A program made the translations under genes and the position numbers. Of a stretch of DNA of 11,721 nucleotides, positions 7,241 to 11,721 are shown one piece after another. Origin of the DNA: Coleofasciculus sp. S288. GTDB taxonomy: Bacteria; Cyanobacteriota; Cyanobacteriia; Cyanobacteriales; Coleofasciculaceae. The stretch is taken from assembly GCA_020216575.1 (NCBI GenBank), contig JAIUYC010000029.1, positions 1 to 11,721 on the forward strand, read 5' to 3'. Positions within the stretch are counted from its first letter, which is position 1. Each line of letters starts with the position of its first letter. The notes under the pieces are model-generated. The model was not told where the DNA came from, ran no database searches, and worked only from the letters and a program-made list of their open reading frames with translations.

Positions 7241-7600
7241 TTATCTGCGTTGTGTCGGCAGATTAGTTAAGTTTTGAAGCTCGGCTTGAATGGTTTTGAG
7301 AAGCTCTTGGACTTCAAGAGTTGTTCTTATAGCTTCCTCACTGTTGGAGATATCTTGGCCAAGCTTGAGGGCTGTATTCATTGCCTTAACTTGCTGGTTT
7401 AAGTTGATTCCGATTTGTCTGAGTTGTACAGCTACTAAATAATTCACCTCTGGTATTCTCGGTGAAATTTGCCGTTTTGAGGCACAACGTCTCAGGTATT
7501 CGCTCAAGTTTAGTCCTGCTGACTTAGCTCTGGATTTCCAATTCTCTTTCTCTTGAGGGGTTACTCTCAGAATGATGATTTTATCTTTACTTCTTGCCAT
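7241..7600 (-). CDS. mobC: MobC-like relaxosome accessory protein
   Basis: 119 residues. MobC-type proteins bind near oriT and help the relaxase open and nick the DNA. Residues about 7-42 fit a ribbon-helix-helix: a strand (KIIILRVTPQ) then two helices (EKENWKSRAKSAG, LNLSEYLRRCASKR). Residues about 52-76 match the signature of the family, YLVAVQLRQIGINLNQQVKAMN, where an LxxIGxNLNQ pattern is typical. The C-terminal part is helical. A GGGGA lies about 9 nt before the ATG. It is followed on the same strand by the relaxase, the usual gene order. The family call is good; the name is by analogy. Confidence 0.8.
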   Translation of the reverse strand: MARSKDKIIILRVTPQEKENWKSRAKSAGLNLSEYLRRCASKRQISPRIPEVNYLVAVQLRQIGINLNQQVKAMNTALKLGQDISNSEEAIRTTLEVQELLKTIQAELQNLTNLPTQRR

Positions 7601-7645
7601 TCAAGTCATCCCCGTAGAGTTATTGCTGGAAGGCGGTTGCAACTT

Positions 7646-8017
7646 TTAGGCGGCTAAGCCATCGTTTGTTTCTTTGTAGAGGGCACTGCTTGCTAGCCTT
7701 AAATAGAGGTATCCAATTTCCTCGTTGTCTTGTGCTAACTGGCTTTGAAGGATAACTGCTTTTTCTTTAATGGGGTTGACGCAGCTTACTTCTTGATATT
7801 GACCAGCTGATTCAAGGTATGGTATCAGCTCATTGTATATCTTATCTTGAAACGCTATATTTTCTTCTCCACTATGGAAAATAATTTGTAGAACAACTGG
7901 TTTGTATTCTTCTTGATGTAAAGCTTGAAGGAATTCTCCAGAGTCGATTATTCCACTGATGTTTGCGCTTATCTCTGAGATTTCGATAGGTCTGGTTGTT
8001 TCTTTTTGCATCTTCAT
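7646..8017 (-). CDS. Hypothetical protein in the mobilization cluster
   Basis: 123 residues, acidic, no signal peptide or membrane segment and no recognised domain. The middle is strand-rich (KPVVLQIIFHSGEENIAF) and the C-terminal half helical (EEIGYLYLRLASSALYKE). The start is MKMQKE at 8017 or the second Met two codons later; no clear ribosome site helps choose. It lies between the Bro-N genes and the mobC-like gene, with a gap of only 45 bp to the latter, so it is probably in the same transcript. Function unknown. Confidence 0.55.
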   Translation of the reverse strand: MKMQKETTRPIEISEISANISGIIDSGEFLQALHQEEYKPVVLQIIFHSGEENIAFQDKIYNELIPYLESAGQYQEVSCVNPIKEKAVILQSQLAQDNEEIGYLYLRLASSALYKETNDGLAA

Positions 8018-8144
8018 GGTTTATCGTGATGTTGTGAATTTTTGATTTTAGTTACATCTAATTTCAGAAATTGATGGCAGCTCCATTTTTGACAAATCTG
8101 TGCTGTCACTGCTGATACTGCTCAACGATCTAGCCTTTGTTGTC

Positions 8145-8609
8145 TTAGGCTGCGATGGAGGAATTCTGCGCGTTTAAGGGGTGTTCCCTGGATGGAGTGG
8201 CTGCGATGTCTCTTCTGCTAATCTTCGATTCTCCCCAAGCCCAGATGCTAGGGAACATATCTGCAAACATCCAAGCTTTGAATTCTTTGGCAACAGTTGG
8301 GGAGCTTTGGGACACTAGGCGATTGAGTCCAATTAGATTGACGGCTATTTCGTTGCCTGTTGTTCTATCAGCCCAGGTTACCTCGCTCCAGTGCTTAATC
8401 TCGTTGGCTAAAAGACCCATTGCCATTAAGTTTTTAGCAAATTTGACTGGCTCCGTAATCAGGTTGCGATGTTGAGCTATGTTTTCGAGGTGTAGAGCAT
8501 TGCAAGTATCGCTAGCAACCCACCACAGAGAGCTTAGCGTTCCGATGATCCGGATTGGCTGTCCCTTGAATGTTACTGCCAAGCAGCTGGCATGGGGTGA
8601 TTCTTCCAT
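8145..8609 (-). CDS. Bro-N domain protein (first of a pair)
   Basis: 154 residues. The Bro-N domain occurs in phage antirepressor-type and baculovirus BRO proteins and binds DNA in studied cases. Evidence: a VTFKGQPIRIIG strand pair (13-24), the WWVASDTCNALHLEN segment (29-43) that matches the family's W-V-A-x-D-x-C-x-A-L pattern, and a C-terminal INLIGLNRLVSQS..EFKAWMF-like block (about 90-115; here VNLIGLNRLVSQS). Only the N-terminal domain is present; the usual C-terminal effector domain is missing, replaced by about 30 residues with no features. The start is well supported by AGGAG 7 nt before the ATG. The upstream gene at 8720-9121 carries the same domain, so the two probably arose by duplication. 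Confidence 0.75.
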   Translation of the reverse strand: MEESPHASCLAVTFKGQPIRIIGTLSSLWWVASDTCNALHLENIAQHRNLITEPVKFAKNLMAMGLLANEIKHWSEVTWADRTTGNEIAVNLIGLNRLVSQSSPTVAKEFKAWMFADMFPSIWAWGESKISRRDIAATPSREHPLNAQNSSIAA

Positions 8610-8719
8610 AGGTTTCTCCTTTTCGGTATGAATATGTGATCGATGTTTGATGTGGCTTTTGCGAATATTCGACTTTAAGCGGGCGAGGCGTTGCAGCCAT
8701 ACTCACTCATGACAAGTCT

Positions 8720-9121
8720 TTACGCTACTTGAAGCCACTCGTCAGGGGTGTGTTCTACCTGTTGTGCTTGTAGTTGGTTCTCGGGTTCTCCAAATTCCTT
8801 GACTAGCCAACGCTCGAAGTCTGCAATCAGTTCTAGGTTGTCGCACAGTGCGATCGCTTGCTGTACTCCCAGAGCATTGACCAGTACGGTTCGCGTCACA
8901 CCTCTTTTGGTTCTGATTTTCTTGACAGTCCAGTTGTAGTAATCTACTCCGGCGTTCTCCAGACCTTGCTCGATGTCGCATTCGCTGTTTCCCTGAAACA
9001 GGTTCAGCGAGAATGCTTTGCATAGGTCAGGGAGTACCCAATAGAAGTCGTGGAGCGTTCTGACTAGTCGGATGCGGTGGTTGTTAAATCTAAATTCCAG
9101 GCAGGTGGGTAGGTTGTTCAT
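8720..9121 (-). CDS. Bro-N-like protein (second, more divergent of the pair)
   Basis: 133 residues. It can be aligned by eye with its neighbour at 8145-8609: CLEFRFNNHRIRLV against CLAVTFKGQPIRII, YWVLPDLCKAFSLN against WWVASDTCNALHLE, and VLVNALGVQQAIALC..DFERWLVKEF against VNLIGLNRLVSQS..EFKAWMFADMF. The family's Asp-x-Cys pair is kept (D32, C34). The central part is longer and basic (KKIRTKRGVTRT), a possible DNA contact. As the first gene of the minus-strand cluster it lies next to a palindrome at 9154-9169 that could be its operator. An in-frame TGA lies eight codons upstream, supporting the ATG at 9121. Ribosome site weak. Confidence 0.6.
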   Translation of the reverse strand: MNNLPTCLEFRFNNHRIRLVRTLHDFYWVLPDLCKAFSLNLFQGNSECDIEQGLENAGVDYYNWTVKKIRTKRGVTRTVLVNALGVQQAIALCDNLELIADFERWLVKEFGEPENQLQAQQVEHTPDEWLQVA

Positions 9122-9195
9122 GATTGTGTTCTTGGGGAGTCGTCAATTTCTGTGAATGCGATCGCATTCCACACGCTTTGTGGTGGATGTTGAAT
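9118..9195 (-). CDS. Possible short leader ORF coupled to the Bro-N gene
   Basis: A strong ribosome-site-like AGAGGAG sits 6 nt before an ATT at 9195, which opens 25 codons (IQHPPQSVWNAIAF..) ending in a TGA that overlaps the next gene's ATG as ATGA. That overlap is typical of translational coupling. An ATT start is rare, and a GTG later in the frame has no ribosome site, so this is only a suggestion. Confidence 0.15.
   Translation of the reverse strand: MQHPPQSVWNAIAFTEIDDSPRTQS
9154..9183. promoter_or_regulatory. Palindrome pair upstream of the mobilization cluster
   Basis: GAATGCGATCGCATTC (9154-9169) is a perfect 16-bp palindrome with a HIP1 octamer at its centre. It is followed directly by a small hairpin, CCACA/TGTGG around CGCTT (9169-9183). 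Placed 33-62 bp before the first Bro-N gene, it is a fair operator candidate. Because HIP1 is itself palindromic and frequent, part of this symmetry is expected by chance. Confidence 0.4.
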
Positions 9196-9326
9196 GCTTT
9201 CTCCTCTTTTAATGACCTAAATGGAGTTTTCGGTTGCCTATCGCCTTAAATAACAGGCGGCTTGTTGTCCTTTTGACCAGCTTGAGCTTCAATTAACCTC
9301 AAAAAACTTGTTAATGGACTGCAACC

Positions 9327-9360
9327 GGGGGTTTGGGGGGGGGAAGGGGCCACCCCCCAA
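9327..9360 (+). other. G-rich block with quadruplex and hairpin potential
   Basis: G runs of 5, 9 and 4 bases (9327-9331, 9335-9343, 9346-9349) separated by 2-3 bases meet the usual pattern for an intramolecular G-quadruplex. The same DNA can instead fold as a hairpin, TTGGGGGG (9333-9340) with CCCCCCAA (9353-9360) around 12 nt. More G runs follow at 9383-9395 and 9427-9438, so the strand asymmetry extends over about 110 bp. Confidence 0.55.
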
Positions 9361-9398
9361 CAAGACAAGCGCTGTCTGCAAAGGGCGGGAGAGGGAAA

Positions 9399-9575
9399 AT
9401 GTATATACCAGCGCTTGGCTTGCTCCGGGGAAGGGGGCGTCTTCTTGTTTTCAATGTAGTGCGAGAATCGGGGATTGTGAAGGGAAAACCGACCAATTTG
9501 CTCGAAATCAACCAAAAGGAAGAAGCCATTACAGAGAATTTGTCACAACTTACTGATCGCTCTAACTGGAGATAG
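9399..9575 (+). CDS. Possible small protein of 58 residues
   Basis: An ATG at 9399 follows a GAGAGGG ribosome-site-like sequence at suitable distance. The frame encodes MYIPALGLLRGRGRLLVFNVV and ends with a charged tail (EINQKEEAITENLSQL). The second half has reasonable protein composition. The first half lies in G-rich DNA and may be chance. No family is recognised and no operon partner is seen. Confidence 0.2.
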   Translation: MYIPALGLLRGRGRLLVFNVVRESGIVKGKPTNLLEINQKEEAITENLSQLTDRSNWR

Positions 9576-9708
9576 AGGGAAAGACGCTCCGAAACCCTTG
9601 ATTTTTCATCCTTTTTAAAAATTCAAAATTCAGCCCAGTGATAGAGAGCAAGCGTCAAACCACAAAACCTTCAGCATTCTAGCGTTTTGAAAAAATTCCC
9701 CTCTATCT
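9570..9708. repeat. GATAGAG repeats, two direct and one inverted
   Basis: GATAGAGGGAAAG (9571-9583) and GATAGAGAGCAAG (9640-9652) are direct near-repeats 69 bp apart. AGATAGAGGG (9570-9579) also has an exact inverted partner, CCCTCTATCT (9699-9708). They lie just upstream of the centromere-like arrays. They may be accessory protein sites or part of an origin. Function unknown. Confidence 0.4.
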
Positions 9709-9772
9709 TATGGTTAATTGTTGCAACAACAGCGAAATTGCTAGGACTTTATTGAGGTCAAAAACCTGTATT

Positions 9773-9816
9773 TTAGAGCCGCATTGGAGCTACGTTGGAG
9801 CTACATTAGAGCCGCG
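9773..9816 (-). repeat. parC: Partition-site array 1: four tandem 11-bp repeats
   Basis: Four head-to-tail 11-bp units without gaps: TTAGAGCCGCA (9773), TTGGAGCTACG (9784), TTGGAGCTACA (9795) and TTAGAGCCGCG (9806), consensus TTRGAGCYRCR. The core AGAGCC is the reverse complement of the GGCTCT core of array 2, so the arrays point in opposite directions. One unit is about one helical turn, so bound proteins would line up on one face. By position and plan it is the upstream half of a ParR-binding centromere. Confidence 0.8.
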
Positions 9817-9859
9817 TTTTTTGGCATTTTTCACCTGTAAAATCTAGCCTTGAACAATT
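9817..9859 (+). promoter_or_regulatory. Candidate par promoter between the repeat arrays
   Basis: The 43-bp AT-rich spacer carries TAAAAT (9838-9843), a one-mismatch -10 box. A TTGGCA (9821-9826), one mismatch from the -35 consensus, is too close to pair with it; with an 18-bp spacer it would pair with a poor -10 box at 9845. A -10-only promoter is common in cyanobacteria. In plasmid R1 the par promoter also lies between the two repeat groups and is repressed when ParR binds; the same logic is inferred here. Confidence 0.45.
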
Positions 9860-9914
9860 TTTTGGCTCTCTTTTGACTCTATTTTGGCTCTCTCTTGACT
9901 CTATTTTGGCTCTA
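9860..9914 (+). repeat. parC: Partition-site array 2: five tandem 11-bp repeats
   Basis: Five gapless 11-bp units: TTTTGGCTCTC (9860), TTTTGACTCTA (9871), TTTTGGCTCTC (9882), TCTTGACTCTA (9893) and TTTTGGCTCTA (9904), consensus TTTTGRCTCTM. G and A alternate at position 6, giving a 22-bp higher-order period. A lone inverted match, TGAGTCA, follows at about 9923. The array ends 41 bp before the ATPase gene. Confidence 0.85.
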
Positions 9915-9955
9915 TTTCAAAGTGAGTCATTAAAGAATAGTTTGACTTAAGGCGA

Positions 9956-11098
9956 ATGGCAAGACCAAAAAAGAAAAGAATACCTGATTTAATTGTTGCG
10001 CTCGATTTCGGCGGTTCGCTAACCAAAGGAATTTATACGAATTCTCCGAGTTCTTGTAACTTACTTTCGATGGAACCGGAAGTAATTAGCGTACCGAAAG
10101 CTGGAATTGAGAGTTACGAAGCAACTAAACTAGGGACTCCCGATCCGGCTGATTCGGCTTGGCTGGGTTTAGATGAAGAACACTACTATGCTGTGGGGTA
10201 TCTGGCGAGTTCTCAGTTTAATGCCAATCCCGGATTGTCTTCCTTTAAGTACGAACGAGCTTTATTTAAGACGCTAGCCGCCGTGTGGGTAGCTTCGTGT
10301 CGGCTGGGGTTGAAGAACAAGTTTTCAGCAGCACTTTGTACTTTATTGCCGCCAGGGGAATATGATAACGCCTCAAGGTTACGCGAGATGATTGCCAATA
10401 AGTTGAAGGATTTTGAGACGCCCACAGGTATCCTCAACGTGTCGCTTAACAATTGGGACTGCAAGCCAGAGGGAAGTGGCGTGTATCTCTATTACTCTCA
10501 TGCTTGTGGTGGAACCCTGAAACAAAAGACCGCAGCGGTGGTGATGATTGGGTATCGCAACGCCTCGGTGTTGGTATCCGAGCGGGGTATCGTGGGTAAG
10601 CGGGTGACTTCTAACTTGGGGTTCGTGCGTCTGGTGGAAGCAGTAGAAAAGCGTGTATCTAGTGTTGTTCCCACATCTGTATTAGCATCTGCGATCGCAC
10701 GAGCTGGAGACAATGTAGAACAGGAGTGCTTACAACCTTTGATTATGTCGAGCCTCCAGAAGGATCGAGAGACAGATTTGGACAGGTTAGTGGAGGCGGT
10801 TCGAGCTGCACGAGAACAATATGCGCTTTCTGTTACTAGCTGGCTTAAGGAGGTGTTGCCGAAAGGGCTTGATGAGGTCATGCTCTCAGGTGGAACGGCT
10901 GAGTATTTGCAACCTGAGTTGGAAGAGTATTTTACATCCACTCAAGTAGTCTGGAACGGAAATATCCAGTTACCTGAAAGCTTGCAAGACCCCCTGATTG
11001 GCAACCGAATGGTTGATGTATACGGTATGTACTGGTACTTCATGACTGTAGTTGGGCAGTCGTTTATGGAGGAAGTCAGTAATACCAAGTTGGCGTGA
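9956..11098 (+). CDS. parM: ParM/StbA-type actin-like ATPase, plasmid partition
   Basis: 380 residues. ParM proteins polymerise into filaments that push plasmid copies apart. The phosphate-1 motif is clear, LDFGGSLTKGIY with D17, G19, G20 and K24. The adenosine motif is VMLSGGTAEYLQPELEEYF (308-326) with the paired glycines. The phosphate-2 region reads AVVMIGYRNASVLV (194-207): the glycine is kept, but M197 occupies the place of the aspartate that most family members use in catalysis. The N terminus starts with a short basic tail. AAGG lies 3 nt before the ATG. The gene directly follows two arrays of 11-bp repeats and is followed 25 nt later by a ParR-like gene, the full order of a type II partition locus. 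Family call good; polymerising activity inferred. Confidence 0.85.
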   Translation: MARPKKKRIPDLIVALDFGGSLTKGIYTNSPSSCNLLSMEPEVISVPKAGIESYEATKLGTPDPADSAWLGLDEEHYYAVGYLASSQFNANPGLSSFKYERALFKTLAAVWVASCRLGLKNKFSAALCTLLPPGEYDNASRLREMIANKLKDFETPTGILNVSLNNWDCKPEGSGVYLYYSHACGGTLKQKTAAVVMIGYRNASVLVSERGIVGKRVTSNLGFVRLVEAVEKRVSSVVPTSVLASAIARAGDNVEQECLQPLIMSSLQKDRETDLDRLVEAVRAAREQYALSVTSWLKEVLPKGLDEVMLSGGTAEYLQPELEEYFTSTQVVWNGNIQLPESLQDPLIGNRMVDVYGMYWYFMTVVGQSFMEEVSNTKLA

Positions 11099-11123
11099 GT
11101 AATAGTAGGGCGGTTTCGGCATT

Positions 11124-11534
11124 ATGAGCGAACGTAGGAATTTTCGGTTTCGGTTTCAGCCCTATGTTTCTACTCTTGATTTTGGTTTGCTCGAGTACCT
11201 TAAGGGGATGAAGCAGTGCAATGAGCTAGTACTTCAAGCCGTGAGGGCTTATTGGCTACCCTACGCTCTAAGAGATTTGGGTCTTAAGAAGGGTCAGGCT
11301 TTGAAGAAGGCTGTTGAATCTTCGATTTTTGCTCTAGAAAGCCGCATTGAGCAGTTACGTAATGACTTCGGCATAGAGTCTCCGCGTCGAGTACCCGATG
11401 TTAATTATTTGACTTCGCTGGTGGAAAAAGAAGCTTCTGCATCTGATTCGGATTCTGACCTTATGGTTTCTTCACCTGAGATGGACAAATGGACTGAATT
11501 AGCAGCAGTTCATGTAGATACAGGCGGTTTGTAG
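11124..11534 (+). CDS. parR: ParR-like centromere-binding adaptor
   Basis: 136 residues, 25 nt after the actin-like ATPase gene on the same strand. The N-terminal half fits a ribbon-helix-helix: strand [10 protein letters not shown] (6-15), helix [11 protein letters not shown] (19-29), turn, then helix [17 protein letters not shown] (33-49). This is the arrangement of ParR, whose dimers bind the repeats and whose tail contacts ParM. A second helical part follows ([21 protein letters not shown]) and then an acidic serine-rich tail ([12 protein letters not shown]), which could contact the filament. ParR proteins are very divergent, so sequence alone would give only moderate support; the operon position raises it. 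Ribosome site weak (GGGCGG, far from the ATG). Confidence 0.65.
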   Translation: MSERRNFRFRFQPYVSTLDFGLLEYLKGMKQCNELVLQAVRAYWLPYALRDLGLKKGQALKKAVESSIFALESRIEQLRNDFGIESPRRVPDVNYLTSLVEKEASASDSDSDLMVSSPEMDKWTELAAVHVDTGGL

Positions 11535-11645
11535 CAATAGCTAATGTGGGTACTGACTCGTCGAGCGTCATTGCAGACTTTGTAATTAAACACTTCTCGG
11601 GCTTGAACTATAGCGGTTCTCATTTCGATGAGGTACAGGGTTCTG
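11535..11645. other. Downstream region of the par operon
   Basis: No gene is seen. A small hairpin, CTCAT/ATGAG with a TTCG loop (11619-11632), lies 84 bp after the parR-like stop. It has no T tract, so it is at most a weak terminator candidate. The surrounding stretch, from the TATAGCGGTTCTC segment into the heptamer array, looks like dispersed repeat DNA, but no second copy lies in this window to prove it. Confidence 0.3.
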
Positions 11646-11721
11646 GGGAATTGGGAATTGGGAATTGGGAATTGGGAATTGGGAATTGGGAATTGGGAAT
11701 TGGGAATTGGGAATTGGGAAT
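11646..11721. repeat. Heptanucleotide tandem repeat, (GGGAATT)x10.9
   Basis: Ten perfect copies of GGGAATT plus six bases of an eleventh reach the window edge, so the true length is unknown. It belongs to the short heptamer repeats typical of filamentous cyanobacteria. Slippage makes the copy number variable and assembly here may be unreliable. Confidence 0.95.

Larger units (their letters stand above)
9196..9772. other. Long intergenic region without a convincing gene
   Basis: This stretch lies between the divergent mobilization and partition clusters. Overlapping open frames on both strands near 9246-9575 come from G-rich low-complexity DNA and do not look like proteins, except perhaps a 58-codon frame at 9399-9575. 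The region holds a G-rich hairpin block (9327-9360), a small stem AGACA/TGTCT (9363-9377), GATAGAG repeats (9570-9708) and the palindrome TTGTTGCAACAA (9718-9729). An oriT or replication origin could lie here, but I cannot name one. Confidence 0.5.

Noticed and set aside
7646..8017. Toxin-antitoxin pair among the small genes between 7241 and 9121
   Set aside because: No toxin fold or typical overlapping small-gene pair is recognisable; one gene is MobC-like and two are Bro-N-like.
8512..8706. 64-residue minus-strand frame overlapping the start of the Bro-N gene
   Set aside because: It overlaps the better-supported Bro-N start (AGGAG plus ATG), lacks its own ribosome site, and its second half is antisense-free but out of frame with a recognised domain.
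9246..9556. Overlapping frames on both strands in the G-rich region
   Set aside because: They mirror each other across low-complexity G/C runs and give Pro/Gly/Arg-rich, unstructured translations with no good ribosome sites. The C-terminal end of the 9246-9515 minus frame (FLRLIEAQAGQKDNKPP) looks protein-like, but this alone is not enough.
9773..9914. Repeat arrays as a CRISPR array
   Set aside because: The units are 11 bp and contiguous without unique spacers, and no cas gene is near.
9773..9914. Repeat arrays as replication iterons
   Set aside because: Possible in principle, but the adjacent genes are an actin-like ATPase and an RHH-like protein, and the likely replication gene is far away at 1-3294, so a partition site fits better.

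Overview
This window looks like part of a mobilizable plasmid from a cyanobacterium, probably a filamentous or large-genome species. The cyanobacterial call rests on eight copies of the HIP1 octamer GCGATCGC (1402, 2438, 2458, 2820, 5998, 8850, 9158 and 10691), on heptanucleotide tandem repeats at 7209-7236 and 11646-11721, and on the style of the proteins. The plasmid call rests on three plasmid maintenance or transfer modules side by side. There is no tRNA, rRNA, recognisable transposase or CRISPR array, and almost no chromosomal housekeeping function.

Layout. (1) 1-3294, minus strand: a very large replication protein, open over 1098 codons and running off the left edge, with an N-terminal primase-polymerase-like domain and a DUF3987-type P-loop ATPase/helicase domain. 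(2) 3295-3701: a divergent intergenic region with three consecutive hairpins, the third followed by a T tract, then a TATAAT box inside an inverted repeat. (3) 3702-4703, plus strand: a protein with an N-terminal Xre-like helix-turn-helix, possibly the replicon's regulator. It overlaps tail-to-tail by 170 bp with an unknown minus-strand gene (4534-5112). (4) 5335-9121, all minus strand: a mobilization cluster. In transcription order it holds two adjacent Bro-N-like genes, an unknown gene, a MobC-like relaxosome accessory protein, a MOBP-type relaxase, and a membrane protein with a split zinc ribbon. (5) 9122-9955: a long non-coding divergent region with a G-rich block, palindromes and, next to the partition operon, two arrays of 11-bp repeats. 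(6) 9956-11534, plus strand: an actin-like ATPase (ParM/StbA type) and a small ParR-like DNA-binding protein. (7) A GGGAATT tandem repeat array reaching the right edge.

How it fits together. The primase/helicase gene would copy the plasmid. MobC and the relaxase would nick and pilot it during conjugation driven by another element's type IV secretion system, since no such genes are visible here. The parMR genes with the repeat arrays would segregate it. The most notable element is the partition locus. Four plus five 11-bp repeats lie in opposite orientation around a 43-bp candidate promoter, directly before an actin-like ATPase gene. This is very similar in plan to the parC centromere of plasmid R1, although there the two groups of repeats point the same way. 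The ATPase also lacks the usual acidic residue in its phosphate-2 motif. The roles of the Bro-N pair, the hairpin leader and several small genes are unknown. All family assignments come from reading motifs by eye, not from database searches.
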